Assembly: GCA_005473895.2 (NCBI GenBank)
Contig: SRJI02000003.1
Location: forward strand, 124,001 to 188,000
Length of the DNA: 64,000 nucleotides
Reading direction: 5' to 3'
Source of the DNA: Carideicomes alvinocaridis
Lineage (GTDB): Bacteria; Pseudomonadota; Alphaproteobacteria; Rhodobacterales; Rhodobacteraceae
Position numbers and translations under genes: made by a program
The notes under the pieces: generated by a model
Databases searched by the model: none
What the model saw: only the letters and a program-made list of their open reading frames with translations
What the model was told of the DNA's origin: nothing
Shown here: piece after piece, positions 10,507-19,224 of the stretch
How the letters are laid out: the number at the start of each line of letters is the position of its first letter
Position numbering within the stretch: position 1 is the stretch's first letter

Positions 10507-11406
10507 TCAGCTTTCGGACCGGGCAAGGGTGATGCCGGCCCATTTCTCCGGCAATTGCACGACCTGGGTGAAGTCCGAATCCGGCCCCAGCTCGTGATTG
10601 GTAAGCTGCCAGAGCTGCTTGACCGCGTTGGCGACGATCATCTGCACGCCGATCTCCTCGGCCTCGGCCATGCACAGCTTCAGATCCTTGTACATCAGCC
10701 CGGTGGCAAAGCCGTAATCGAAGGTCCGCGGCAGAATGGCGTTGGGAAACTTGTCCTGGCTGGCGCTGTTGCGGCCGGAGCCCACGTTGATCACGTCGAT
10801 CGCCACGCGCGGGTCGATCCCCGCCTTGGCCGCCATCACCACCGCCTCCGACGTCGCCGCGAGGGCCGTTGCGGAAAGCAGGTTGTTGGTCAGCTTCATG
10901 GTCTGGCCCAGCCCGGGCTTTTCGCCCACGTAGAACAGCTTGCCGATATGGCCCAGCATCTCCTTCACCTCGGCGTAATGGTCACCGGGGCCCGAAACCA
11001 TGACGGCGAGCGTGCCCTTGGCGGCCCCCGCCTTGCCGCCCGACACGGGGGAATCGAGATGCGAGATGCCCTTGGCCGAGAGCTTTTCCGCGATCCGGGC
11101 CGAGGTGGTGGCGCCGGTGGTCGACAGGTCGATGACCCGCTTGACCGCGCTGCCCTCGATCACGCCGCCCTCGCCGGTCGTCACCGTCTCCACGATGGGG
11201 GGCGTGGGCAGGCTGACAAAGACCGTCTCGGCCGCGTCGGCCACCTCCGTCGCGCTGCCCACGGCGCGGCATCCCAGCCCCTCGAAGGTCTTGCGGGCCT
11301 CCTCGCGCATGTCGAAGACCACCAGCGCATAGCCCGCGTCGATCAGCCGGCGTGCCATGGGGTCGCCCATGTTGCCGAGCCCGACGAAACCGATTTCCTT
11401 GCTCAT
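10507..11406 (-). CDS. NAD(P)-dependent beta-hydroxyacid dehydrogenase (3-hydroxyisobutyrate dehydrogenase family)
   Basis: 299-residue beta-hydroxyacid dehydrogenase. It has the N-terminal Rossmann motif GLGNMGDPMARRLI, the substrate-binding DSPVSGGKAGAAKGTLAVM motif near residue 120 and the catalytic lysine in GQTMKLTNNLL. Family members oxidise 3-hydroxyisobutyrate, tartronate semialdehyde or similar acids; the exact acid is not readable here. A GAAGGGA site precedes the ATG. It lies between the carboxymuconolactone-decarboxylase-like gene and the MBL hydrolase in one leftward operon. Confidence 0.88.
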   Translation of the reverse strand: MSKEIGFVGLGNMGDPMARRLIDAGYALVVFDMREEARKTFEGLGCRAVGSATEVADAAETVFVSLPTPPIVETVTTGEGGVIEGSAVKRVIDLSTTGATTSARIAEKLSAKGISHLDSPVSGGKAGAAKGTLAVMVSGPGDHYAEVKEMLGHIGKLFYVGEKPGLGQTMKLTNNLLSATALAATSEAVVMAAKAGIDPRVAIDVINVGSGRNSASQDKFPNAILPRTFDYGFATGLMYKDLKLCMAEAEEIGVQMIVANAVKQLWQLTNHELGPDSDFTQVVQLPEKWAGITLARSES

Positions 11407-11427
11407 CTGTCCGTTTCCCTTCGTTGC

Positions 11428-11826
11428 TCAGGCCTTGCCGTCGATCTCGGCAAAGACCTCGCGGGCGTTGCGGAAGCTGTCCACCGCGGCCGGCACACCG
11501 CAATAGATCGCCACCTGCAGGAAGACCTCGCAGATCTCCGCGCGCGAGAGGCCGTTGTTGAGGGCGCCGCGCACATGGGCCTTGACCTCGTGCGGGCGGT
11601 TCAGGGCCGCCAGCATGGCGAGGTTGAGAAAGCTGCGCGTCTTGCGGTCCAGCCCGTCGCGGCCCCAGACCCGGCCCCAGCAATATTCGGTCACCAGTTC
11701 CTGCAGCGGCATGTTGAAGTCGTCCGCCGTCTCCAGCGCCTTGTCGACATATTCCTTGCCCAGCACCTCTGAACGGATTTTCAGACCCAGATCGAAAAGG
11801 TCCTTGTTGGTCTCGGGGTTGCTCAT
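11428..11826 (-). CDS. Carboxymuconolactone decarboxylase family protein (PcaC-like)
   Basis: 132-residue all-helical protein of the CMD family. Length and sequence (GRVWGRDGLDRKTRSFLNLA, then SRAEICEVFLQVAIYCGVPA) resemble 4-carboxymuconolactone decarboxylase rather than AhpD: the AhpD CxxC pair is absent. In this island, which has no recognisable beta-ketoadipate genes, it may act on another lactone or be a paralogue of unknown role. First gene of the operon with the dehydrogenase and MBL hydrolase; a motif dyad lies 109 bases upstream. Confidence 0.8.
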   Translation of the reverse strand: MSNPETNKDLFDLGLKIRSEVLGKEYVDKALETADDFNMPLQELVTEYCWGRVWGRDGLDRKTRSFLNLAMLAALNRPHEVKAHVRGALNNGLSRAEICEVFLQVAIYCGVPAAVDSFRNAREVFAEIDGKA

Positions 11827-11934
11827 TGTCGGGTCCTCCCTCGGGGGTTTCGTGTTTCGGTTTCCCGTGCCGGGCCGTGCCGGTGCTGCGGGGATGCTAA
11901 AGCGGAACCGCGCCGCGCATCAGGGCGCGGAGCC

Positions 11935-11949
11935 GCATATCAGGTATCC
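11935..11949. promoter_or_regulatory. 15-bp dyad GCATA-TCAGG-TATCC (site 3)
   Basis: Left arm perfect, right arm with one change from TATGC. It lies 109 bases upstream of the carboxymuconolactone-decarboxylase-like gene in the 182-base gap before the aldehyde dehydrogenase stop. Inferred operator of the island-wide motif. A nearby GC stem (11908-11914 with 11924-11930) could end the upstream operon. Confidence 0.5.
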
Positions 11950-12008
11950 AGCGCCGCTCCGGGCCCTGCCCCCATGAAGCGGCGCGGGCCGGTTGCCGGG
12001 CTGGCCGG

Positions 12009-13484
12009 TCATCGCATCACGAAGGGGTTGGAGGCGGAGGTCTCGGTCGCGATCCAGACCGATTTCGTCTGCAGGAACTCGTAGACCGACTCCATCCCGC
12101 TCTCGCGTCCGATGCCGCTGCGCTTGGTGCCGCCGAAGGGCGAGGTGTAGCTCACGGCGCGGTAGGTGTTCACCCAGACGGTGCCGACATCCAGCTTCTC
12201 GGCCATGCGGAAGGCGCGGCCGATATCGCTGGTCCAGACCCCGGCGGCGAGCCCGAAATCCACGTCGTTGGCGATGCGGATGGCGTCGGCCTCGTCGTCG
12301 AAGGGGATGATCGACAGGATCGGGCCGAACACCTCTTCCTGCGCGATCCGCATGTCGTTGCGCACGTCGGTGAAGATCGTGGGCTTGACGAACAGGTCGC
12401 CGGTGCCCCCCTCCACCCTGGCCGGTTCGCCGCCGAGGATGCAGCGAGCGCCCTCCTTGCGGGCGATGTCGATGTATTCCAGCACCTTGCGGTATTGCGG
12501 TGGCGTGGTGATCGGGCCGACATGGGTGTCGGGCGACATCGGGTCGCCCATCTTCGCCGCGCCCGCCACCTCGATCAGCCGCTCCTGGAACCGCTCCATG
12601 ATCGAGCGTTGCAGCAGCAGGCGCGAGCCGGCGATGCAGGTCTGCCCGGTCGCCGCGAAGATGCCCGAGATGGCGCCCATCACCGCGGCCTCCATGTCGG
12701 CATCCTCGAAGACGATGTTGGGGCTCTTGCCGCCCAGCTCCAGGCTTACATGCTTGAGCCCGCGCGCCGCGGTCTCGTAGATCTTCTGCCCGGTCAGGTC
12801 GGAGCCGGTGAAGGCCACCTTGGACACGCCCGGATGCTCCACCAGCGCGGCGCCCACATCGGCGCCGAAGCCGGTGACCACGTTCACCACCCCGTCGGGG
12901 AACCCGGCCTCCTTGAACAGCCGCACGAATTCCAGCGTCGAGGCGGAGGTGAATTCCGAGGGTTTCACCACCGCCGTGCAGCCCGCCGCCAGCGCCGGCG
13001 CCAGCTTCCAGGCGAGCAGCAGCAGCGGAGAGTTCCACGGCGTGATCATCCCCACCACGCCCACCGGCTCGCGCCTTGTATAGTTGAAAATCGCCGGCTT
13101 GTCGGTGGGGATCACCGTGCCCTGGATCTTGTCCGCCAGCCCGCCGAAATACCGATACCATTCCGCGATATAGCGGGTCTGGCCGCCCATCTCGGCCAGC
13201 AGCTTGCCGTTGTCGCGCACCTCGGTCTCGCCCAGCGCCGGCGCATGCTGCTCGATCAGGTCGGCCAGCCGGGTCATGGCGCGACCCCGGGCCGAGGCGG
13301 TCATCGCGCCCCATTCGCCCTCCAGCGCGCCGCGGGCCGCCGTGACAGCGGCGTCCACGTCCGCCCGGTCGCCATGGGCGATCTTCGCCCAGACCTCGCC
13401 GGTAAAGGGGTTTTCCGTGTCGAAGGTCCGGCCGCCATCGGCCGCACGGTCCTGTCCGCCCACATACATGTCGTATTGCTTCAT
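12009..13484 (-). CDS. NAD(P)-dependent aldehyde dehydrogenase
   Basis: 491-residue classical aldehyde dehydrogenase, of normal family length. It shows the N-terminal ENPFTGEVWAKI motif, the NAD-site WNSPLLLLAWKLAPALAAG, the active-site glutamate in SLELGGKSPN, the nucleophile cysteine in AATGQTCIAGSRLL and the C-terminal SPFGGTKRSGIGRE. It would oxidise an aldehyde intermediate to an acid. The class resembles betaine- or aromatic-aldehyde dehydrogenases, but the substrate is open. It is the last gene of the operon led by the methylsuccinyl-CoA-dehydrogenase-like gene, with an 18-base gap after the CoA-transferase and a GGGAGGA site. Confidence 0.92.
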   Translation of the reverse strand: MKQYDMYVGGQDRAADGGRTFDTENPFTGEVWAKIAHGDRADVDAAVTAARGALEGEWGAMTASARGRAMTRLADLIEQHAPALGETEVRDNGKLLAEMGGQTRYIAEWYRYFGGLADKIQGTVIPTDKPAIFNYTRREPVGVVGMITPWNSPLLLLAWKLAPALAAGCTAVVKPSEFTSASTLEFVRLFKEAGFPDGVVNVVTGFGADVGAALVEHPGVSKVAFTGSDLTGQKIYETAARGLKHVSLELGGKSPNIVFEDADMEAAVMGAISGIFAATGQTCIAGSRLLLQRSIMERFQERLIEVAGAAKMGDPMSPDTHVGPITTPPQYRKVLEYIDIARKEGARCILGGEPARVEGGTGDLFVKPTIFTDVRNDMRIAQEEVFGPILSIIPFDDEADAIRIANDVDFGLAAGVWTSDIGRAFRMAEKLDVGTVWVNTYRAVSYTSPFGGTKRSGIGRESGMESVYEFLQTKSVWIATETSASNPFVMR

Positions 13485-13502
13485 CTCTCGTCCTCCCAGT
13501 CC

Positions 13503-14645
13503 TCAAGACCTTTGCCGCGGGCCGAATTCCCGCCGGATCGCGTCGCCCTGCGCGTCGAGCGCCGGCACGTCGGAGCGGCCGGCCAGCGCGCCCTTCACCG
13601 GCAGCGCGGCCAGCGGCACCTCGGCCCCGCCGGCCAGCGCCGCCTGCCGCTCGGTGAGCTGCGGATGGGTCAGCACGCGGTCCAGCTGGTTGAGGCTGGC
13701 ATTCGCGATACCCACCTCGGTCAGCCGGGCCAGCAGCGCGTCGCGGTCCCAGCCCTCGAAGGTGCGGCGGATGATCGGGTGCAGCGCCTCGCGGTTGGCG
13801 CAGCGGTCGGCATTGCCGGCAAAGCGCGGATCGTCGGCCAGGTCGGGTCGGCCCAGCACCTCGTCACAGAAGATCCGCCATTCGCGCTGCGACTGCACCG
13901 CCAGAAGGATGACCCCGCCATCGCCCACCTCGTAGGCGCCGTAGGGGCAGAGATTGGCATGGTCCACGCCCAGCCGCCGCGGCGGCGCCCCGGTGGCGCG
14001 CTGCACCAGAAGCGGCACGTTCATCCAGTCCGACAGCACGTCGAACATGGAGATCGACAGATCGCACCCCTCCCCCGTCCGAGCCCGCAGCAGCAGCGCC
14101 CGCAGGATCGCCGAATAGGCGGTGAGCCCGGTGGCGATGTCGCAGACCGAGACGCCGACCCGCGCCGAGGCCTCGGCCGTGCCGGTCACTGCCAGCAGGC
14201 CGGTTTCGGCCTGGAGCAGCATGTCGTAGGCCTTGGCCCGCTCGTAGGGGCCGAAGCGGCCGTAGCCGGTGATCTCGCAGGTGATGAGGCCGGGATTGAC
14301 CTCGCGCAGCGCCGGGCCGGACAGGCCGCGCCGCTCCAGCGCGCCGGGGGCGAGGTTCTGCAGGAAGACGTCGGCCTTGGCCAGCATCGCGTCGAGCACC
14401 GCGCGGTCGCCGGGCGCGTCGATGTCCAGCACCACGCTTTCCTTGCCGGCATTGAGCCAGACGAAATAGGCGCTCTCGCCGCCGGCAAGGTGGTCGTAGG
14501 ATCGGGCGAAATCGCCGCCCTCGCGCTCCACCTTGATCACCCGGGCGCCGGAATCCGCCAGCAGCAGGCCGCAATAGGGCGCCGCGACCGCCTGTTCCAT
14601 GGAGACGACCGTGATCCCCTCGAGTTCCTGTCCCAGTGCCACCAT
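13503..14645 (-). CDS. Family III CoA-transferase (CaiB/BaiF)
   Basis: 380-residue formyl-CoA-transferase-type enzyme that moves CoA between two carboxylic acids through an enzyme-bound aspartyl intermediate. The catalytic Asp is in AYDMLLQAETG at residue 141; further marks are LADSGARVIKVEREGGDFAR, LNAGKESVVLDI and the C-terminal REFGPRQ. The ATG overlaps the stop of the dehydrogenase upstream by one base (TGATG), so the two proteins are coupled. Together with the Mcd-like dehydrogenase and the MaoC hydratase it would fit a route through C5 dicarboxyl-CoA esters, but that is inference. Confidence 0.9.
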   Translation of the reverse strand: MVALGQELEGITVVSMEQAVAAPYCGLLLADSGARVIKVEREGGDFARSYDHLAGGESAYFVWLNAGKESVVLDIDAPGDRAVLDAMLAKADVFLQNLAPGALERRGLSGPALREVNPGLITCEITGYGRFGPYERAKAYDMLLQAETGLLAVTGTAEASARVGVSVCDIATGLTAYSAILRALLLRARTGEGCDLSISMFDVLSDWMNVPLLVQRATGAPPRRLGVDHANLCPYGAYEVGDGGVILLAVQSQREWRIFCDEVLGRPDLADDPRFAGNADRCANREALHPIIRRTFEGWDRDALLARLTEVGIANASLNQLDRVLTHPQLTERQAALAGGAEVPLAALPVKGALAGRSDVPALDAQGDAIRREFGPRQRS

Positions 14646-16321
14646 CAATTCTGCCCCGCCAGCAGCCCGCGCGAGATCACCTGCGCCTGGATCTCGGCCG
14701 CGCCTTCGAAAATGTTGAGGATCCGGGCGTCGCAGAACACCCGGCTGATCGGCGTCTCCAGCGCGTAGCCCAGCCCGCCATGGATCTGCAGGCCGCAATC
14801 GGCGGCCGACCAGGCGACGCGGCCGGCCAGCAGCTTGGCCATGCCCGCCTCGATGTCGCAGCGCCGCGCCTTGTCCTTCTCGCGGGCGGCGTAATAGGTC
14901 AGCTCGCGGGCAAAGATCGTCTCGGCCACGGTGACCGCCAGCTTGTCGGACACCCGGGGGAAATCGAGGATCGGGCGGCCGAATTGCCTGCGGTCCACGG
15001 CATATTGCAGCGCCAGCTGGTTGGCGTTGCGCGCCACCCCGATGGCGCGGGCGGCGGTCTGGATGCGCGCGCCCTCGAAGGTCTGCATGAGCTGGCGGAA
15101 CCCCTCGCCCTCGACACCGCCCAGCAGCGCGTCGGAGGACATGGCCACGCCGTCGAAGGAGATGTCGTATTCCCGCATCCCGCGATAGCCCAGCACCTCG
15201 ATGTCGCTGCCGCTGATGCCCGCGTCGGGGAAGGGCCGGCTTTCCGTGCCGCGCGTCTTGTCGAGCAGGAACATGCTCAGCCCGCCATGGCCCGGCTCGT
15301 CCGGGTCGGTGCGGGCCAGCACGGTCATCAGGTCGGAGCGCGCGGCATGGGTGATCCAGGTCTTGCGCCCGTCCAGCCGCCAGCCCGTCGCGGTGCGGGT
15401 GGCCCGGCTGCGCAGATGGGCCAGGTCCGACCCGGTATCGGGCTCGGTGAAGACGGCCGCCGGCAGGACGCGGCCCGCGGCGATCCGGGCGAGGTATTTC
15501 TCCTTCTGCTCCGGCGTGCCGGCGGTAGCGATCAGCTCTCCGGCGATCTCGGACCTGGTGCCGAGCGAGCCGGCGGCGACCCAACCGCGCGACAGCTCCT
15601 CGGTGACGACGCACATCGCGAGCTTGCCCATGGCCAGCCCGCCATGGTCCTCGGGCAGGCAGATGCCGAAGACCCCGAGGTCGGACAGCTGGTCGACCAC
15701 CTCCATCGGGATCAGGTTGTCGGCCAGATGCCAGCGCATGGCGTTGGGCGTAATGCGGGCATCGACGAAGCGGCGGAACTGGTCGCGGATCATGTCCAGC
15801 GCGGCGTCCTCCAGCGTGTCCGAGATGCCGCCGCCCGACGCCAGGTGATCGGCCAGCGCGCGCCGCGCCTCGCGGCCCTCGGCCTCGTCCGCAATCAGCG
15901 GGGCCGCCGCCTCGGTCAGCTCGGCCGCCGCCGCCTGGGCGGAAAAGAGCGGCGGGCGGACCATCTCGGCCTGGCTCATGGGGACGCCATGGGCGAGCTG
16001 TTCGAGGTATTCCCGCAGCCCCACCTGCAGCACCAGCGCCTCGGCCTCGCCCAGCCGGCCGGCCGTCTCCAGCCGGCGCGCCCAGGACAGACCGGCGGCC
16101 ATGGCCTGCACCGTGGTCGCCACCCAGGCCATGCCGTGCAGGCTGCGCTGCATCTCGCGGGCCAGGGCGCTGTTCTGGCGGCCCCCCGGTGCCACTTGCG
16201 AAGCCACCGCACGGCGCACCTCGGCGGCATAGCGTTCGGCCGCCTCGAGCGCCTGGTCCGCCGCCTTCAGCAGCCGCGACCGATCGGGCGCAGCGCCCGG
16301 CCTCACCAGCTCCAGCGTCAT
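14645..16321 (-). CDS. Acyl-CoA dehydrogenase with N-terminal extension, methylsuccinyl-CoA-dehydrogenase-like
   Basis: 558 residues, about 160 longer than an ordinary acyl-CoA dehydrogenase. Residues 1-150 are an Ala/Glu-rich helical extension. The catalytic part has IPMEVVDQLSDLGVFGICLP, VVTEELSRGWVAAGSLGTRS, AVFTEPDTGSDLAHLRSRA, KTWITHAARSDLMTVLARTD, FEGARIQTAARAIGVA and ILNIFEGAAEIQAQVISRGL. Extension and signature blocks closely resemble (2S)-methylsuccinyl-CoA dehydrogenase (Mcd) of the ethylmalonyl-CoA pathway as I remember it. It may be a specialised paralogue rather than the housekeeping Mcd. I chose the ATG at 16321; the open frame continues upstream to 16522 without family-like sequence. 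Confidence 0.7.
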   Translation of the reverse strand: MTLELVRPGAAPDRSRLLKAADQALEAAERYAAEVRRAVASQVAPGGRQNSALAREMQRSLHGMAWVATTVQAMAAGLSWARRLETAGRLGEAEALVLQVGLREYLEQLAHGVPMSQAEMVRPPLFSAQAAAAELTEAAAPLIADEAEGREARRALADHLASGGGISDTLEDAALDMIRDQFRRFVDARITPNAMRWHLADNLIPMEVVDQLSDLGVFGICLPEDHGGLAMGKLAMCVVTEELSRGWVAAGSLGTRSEIAGELIATAGTPEQKEKYLARIAAGRVLPAAVFTEPDTGSDLAHLRSRATRTATGWRLDGRKTWITHAARSDLMTVLARTDPDEPGHGGLSMFLLDKTRGTESRPFPDAGISGSDIEVLGYRGMREYDISFDGVAMSSDALLGGVEGEGFRQLMQTFEGARIQTAARAIGVARNANQLALQYAVDRRQFGRPILDFPRVSDKLAVTVAETIFARELTYYAAREKDKARRCDIEAGMAKLLAGRVAWSAADCGLQIHGGLGYALETPISRVFCDARILNIFEGAAEIQAQVISRGLLAGQN

Positions 16322-16561
16322 GGGCTCGGCGCCTCTTTGCTGCAGGGGCTGGCGACGACCTCCGACCCCACGGGCCTCCGCGTGAGCCACGCCAGCGGGG
16401 CGGCCCCGAAGGCCGAGCCCTCCACCACGCGAAGCGCGTTCGGGAATGAATGCATGCGCGACGTTCCTTTCGCAGGTGCCGCCCCGGGCGGTCCCGCCTG
16501 TCAATCCGACGTTCCCGGCCATTCTTGCCGCCGATCCCGCGCGGGACGAGTGGGCAGCGCA

Positions 16562-16576
16562 TGAAAGCTGTTATGC
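16562..16576. promoter_or_regulatory. Half-conserved dyad TGAAA-GCTGT-TATGC (site 4, weak)
   Basis: Only the right arm is a perfect TATGC; the left arm TGAAA does not match. It lies 131 bases upstream of the PrpD-family gene and 240 bases upstream of the Mcd-like start, in the divergent gap 16322-16707. Listed because every promoter gap of the island except the LysR one has a comparable site. Confidence 0.3.
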
Positions 16577-16707
16577 ACGCCCCGGGTCTCGACAGGGGCG
16601 GGCGGCAGGGGCTCCTCTGGGCACAGCACGGGCGGCGCGTCGCCCGCCCCCGCGGGCCGGCGCGATCCCGGCCCGCCAGACCCGTTTCCTGACCGGAGTT
16701 TCGCGCC

Positions 16708-18105
16708 ATGCCTACCGCAGCCCCCCGCCCCGACACAGCCGAGCCGCCCGCGACGCGGCGCCTGGCCCGCGCCATCGCCGGCCTCCGGGCCGAGGACGTG
16801 CCCGCCGGGGTGCGCGACAAGGCGCGGGGGTGCCTCGCGGATTTCGTGGGCTGCGTGCTCGAATCCGCCGACCTGCCCTGGAGCCGCAGCGCCCTTGCCT
16901 ATGCCCGGCTGCAGCCGCCGGGCCCCGCGGGCGTCATCGGCACGGGCCTGCGGCTGGGCGCGACTGAGGCCGCATTTGCCAACGGCACGCTGGGCCACGG
17001 GCTGGTGCGCGAGGACATGCATGTCGCGAGCTGCTCGCATCTGGGCGTCGTGGTCTGGCCCGCGCTGCTGGCGCTCGCCGAGCAGGAGGGCGACAAGGGC
17101 GGCGACCTGCTGCTGGCGGGCATTGCCGGTTACGAGGCCGGGGCGCAGGTGGGCCGGGCGCTGTTCGACGCCGATCTCGCCGCGCGGATCCGCCCGACCG
17201 GGACAATCGGCGCCATCGCCGCGGCCGCCGCCGGGGCGCGCTTCCTCGGCCTGTCGGAGGACCGGACGCTCGCCGCCCTGTCGCTCGCCGCGAACATGGC
17301 CGGGGGCCTGAACGAATGGCCTTGGGCCGGGGGCACCGAGATGGTCGTCCATGCCGGCACCGCCGCCCGCGCCGGGGTCACGGCGGTGCTGCTGGCGCGC
17401 GAAGGCATGGAGCCCTCGCCCAGCGCGCTGGAGGGCCGCGCGGGTCTCTTCGCCGCCTATGGACGGCGCGACAGGGCGGAGCGGATCGCGCCCTTCGCGG
17501 AGGGCCATTTCGAGATCACGGAGGTCTACTGGAAACCCTCGCCCGCCTGCAATTACGTGCAGACGCCCTGCCAGGTGGCTGCCCGGCTGGCGACCCGCCT
17601 GGCGGAGGCCGGCCTGGGCGCAGAGGCGGTGGAGAGCCTCCGCATCGACAGCTTCCCCCACGCGGTGGACTACCCCGGCTGCGACTTTGCCGGCCCCTTC
17701 TCCGCGGTGCTGGAGGCCAAGATGAGCCTGCAATATTCCGTCGCCGCCGTGCTGGTCACCGGCGAGATCGCGGAGGCGAATTACCGCATGCTCGACGATC
17801 CCGGGATCGCGCGGTTGGCCGGGGCCACGACGCTCGCGCTCGATGACGGGTTCATCGCCGCCTATCCCGGAAAGCAGGGCGCGCGGGTGACGCTGACGCT
17901 GCGCGACGGGCAGGAGATGGCGGAGGAGATGGCCGACGTGGACTCGGTCGACCTGGCGGGGGTGCTGGCCCGGCTCGACGCCATCGCCACGGCGACGCTC
18001 GGGGCGCAGGGCGCGGCGGAAATCGCGGCGGCGCTGGAGGAGCTCGACCGGCCGGACGCGGCCGCCACGCTCGTCGCCGCGACGGTCCCGGCGAACAGCG
18101 GCTGA
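16708..18105 (+). CDS. MmgE/PrpD family protein
   Basis: 465-residue protein of the MmgE/PrpD family (2-methylcitrate dehydratase, cis-aconitate decarboxylase, iminodisuccinate epimerase and others). Visible blocks are LADFVGCVLES near the N-terminus, NGTLGHGLVREDMHVASCSH where many members have a catalytic HxxDxDD-like stretch, PTGTIGAIAAAAAGARFLG, and the C-terminal AKMSLQYSVAAVLVTGEI with VTLTLRDGQ. In the second block the usual HALDYDD-like acidic cluster is reduced to VREDMH, so the reaction cannot be assigned by homology. It stands alone on the plus strand, convergent with the MaoC gene. A CGGAG lies about 12 bases upstream. Confidence 0.85.
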   Translation: MPTAAPRPDTAEPPATRRLARAIAGLRAEDVPAGVRDKARGCLADFVGCVLESADLPWSRSALAYARLQPPGPAGVIGTGLRLGATEAAFANGTLGHGLVREDMHVASCSHLGVVVWPALLALAEQEGDKGGDLLLAGIAGYEAGAQVGRALFDADLAARIRPTGTIGAIAAAAAGARFLGLSEDRTLAALSLAANMAGGLNEWPWAGGTEMVVHAGTAARAGVTAVLLAREGMEPSPSALEGRAGLFAAYGRRDRAERIAPFAEGHFEITEVYWKPSPACNYVQTPCQVAARLATRLAEAGLGAEAVESLRIDSFPHAVDYPGCDFAGPFSAVLEAKMSLQYSVAAVLVTGEIAEANYRMLDDPGIARLAGATTLALDDGFIAAYPGKQGARVTLTLRDGQEMAEEMADVDSVDLAGVLARLDAIATATLGAQGAAEIAAALEELDRPDAAATLVAATVPANSG

Positions 18106-18126
18106 GCCGGGCCGCGCCGCCTGCCC

Positions 18127-18966
18127 TCAGACGAAGCGGCCCTCGGCGGTCATGTTGATCGCACCGTGCCGGTCCTGCGCCGCCACGCGAAAGGCATCGC
18201 CCTCCACCCGGCCGCGGACGGTAAAGCCCTCGGGCAGGAAAAGCGGCCGGCGCGCGGTGACCGTCACGCCGGCCACCGCCCGGCCGGGGCATTCCCGCTC
18301 CAGCCATTCCAGCAGCCAGGTGCCGATCAGCGGGCCGTGGATCACGAGGCCCGGATAGCCCTCCACCCCGGTGGCATAGGGCTGGTCGTAATGGATGCGA
18401 TGGGGGTTCCGGCTGACCGCGGAATAGTTGAACAGCATCAGCTCGTCCGGCGCGACCTCGTGCGACCAGTCCGGCGCGAACCCCGGATCCTCCGGTGCCT
18501 CGGGCGGCTTCGGGGGCGGCACCGCGTCCCGGTAGAGAATGGTCTGCCGGTCCTCCAGCCGCGCGCCGCGATCGCCGGTGATCTCGTGATCAAGCGTCAC
18601 GAACAGCAGCGCGCCGCTGCGTCCGTCCTTGCGGGTGATGTCGGCCACCGTGGTCTCGCGGGTCAGCCGCTCGCCCACGCGGATCGGCTCGGTCACGCGG
18701 ATCTGGCTTTTCGCCCACATGCGCCGGTCGGCGCCCGCCGGCAGGTTCAGCACGCTGTCCGAGGGATGCCCGTCGCGCCCCGCATCGCGGCGCCGCACCG
18801 GGGGCGCGAACAGCATGAAGCTCCAGCTCGGCATCACCGCCTCCCCGGCGGAGGGCGGCGCGTCACGGTCCAGAAGCGCGGTGAGAAAGGCCGCGCGCTC
18901 CTCGGTCAGGTGATCCGTGGTGGTAAGCCTCCGCCCGATCCAGGCAGAAAGATCCGCATCCTGCAT
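18127..18966 (-). CDS. MaoC/FAS1-like hydratase (mesaconyl-C4-CoA-hydratase-like)
   Basis: 279-residue double-hotdog hydratase. The N-terminal half has ADRRMWAKSQIRVTEPIRVG; the C-terminal hotdog has MLFNYSAVSRNPHRIHYDQP, with the NxHxIHxD catalytic motif, and GLVIHGPLIGTWLLEWLE. The pattern is that of 3-methylfumaryl-CoA (mesaconyl-C4-CoA) hydratases and related FAS1-like dehydratase-domain proteins. It would add water to an unsaturated dicarboxyl-CoA. The start at 18966 has a very strong AGGGAGGTG site. Divergent from the thiolase operon across a 258-base gap that contains a perfect motif dyad. Confidence 0.8.
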   Translation of the reverse strand: MQDADLSAWIGRRLTTTDHLTEERAAFLTALLDRDAPPSAGEAVMPSWSFMLFAPPVRRRDAGRDGHPSDSVLNLPAGADRRMWAKSQIRVTEPIRVGERLTRETTVADITRKDGRSGALLFVTLDHEITGDRGARLEDRQTILYRDAVPPPKPPEAPEDPGFAPDWSHEVAPDELMLFNYSAVSRNPHRIHYDQPYATGVEGYPGLVIHGPLIGTWLLEWLERECPGRAVAGVTVTARRPLFLPEGFTVRGRVEGDAFRVAAQDRHGAINMTAEGRFV

Positions 18967-19039
18967 TGCCGCACCTCCCTTGGCCGCAGATGTCGCCCGA
19001 ACCGCCGCCGTGGAAAAGCCGCGAGGCGCGCGCGGGACA

Positions 19040-19054
19040 GCATAACGGATATGC
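19040..19054. promoter_or_regulatory. 15-bp dyad GCATA-ACGGA-TATGC (site 5, perfect arms)
   Basis: The best copy of the island motif, with both five-base arms perfectly inverted. It lies 74 bases upstream of the MaoC gene and 170 bases upstream of the divergent thiolase operon. A further half-like sequence, AGATA-GCAGG, follows at 19108-19117. Confidence 0.6.
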
Positions 19055-19224
19055 CCCGGCGCCCCAAAGCGCCACCGGAATCTTCGTTTTATCCCGTGTT
19101 TGCATGTAGATAGCAGGCCGCCACGCCTCGGCGCGGTGCGATCCGGCCCTCTTCCCATGCGGCCCGGCTTCGGCAAACGATGGGGTGGAAAGGCGCGTGC
19201 CCGCCGCGCGTCGAAGGAGGAGAC

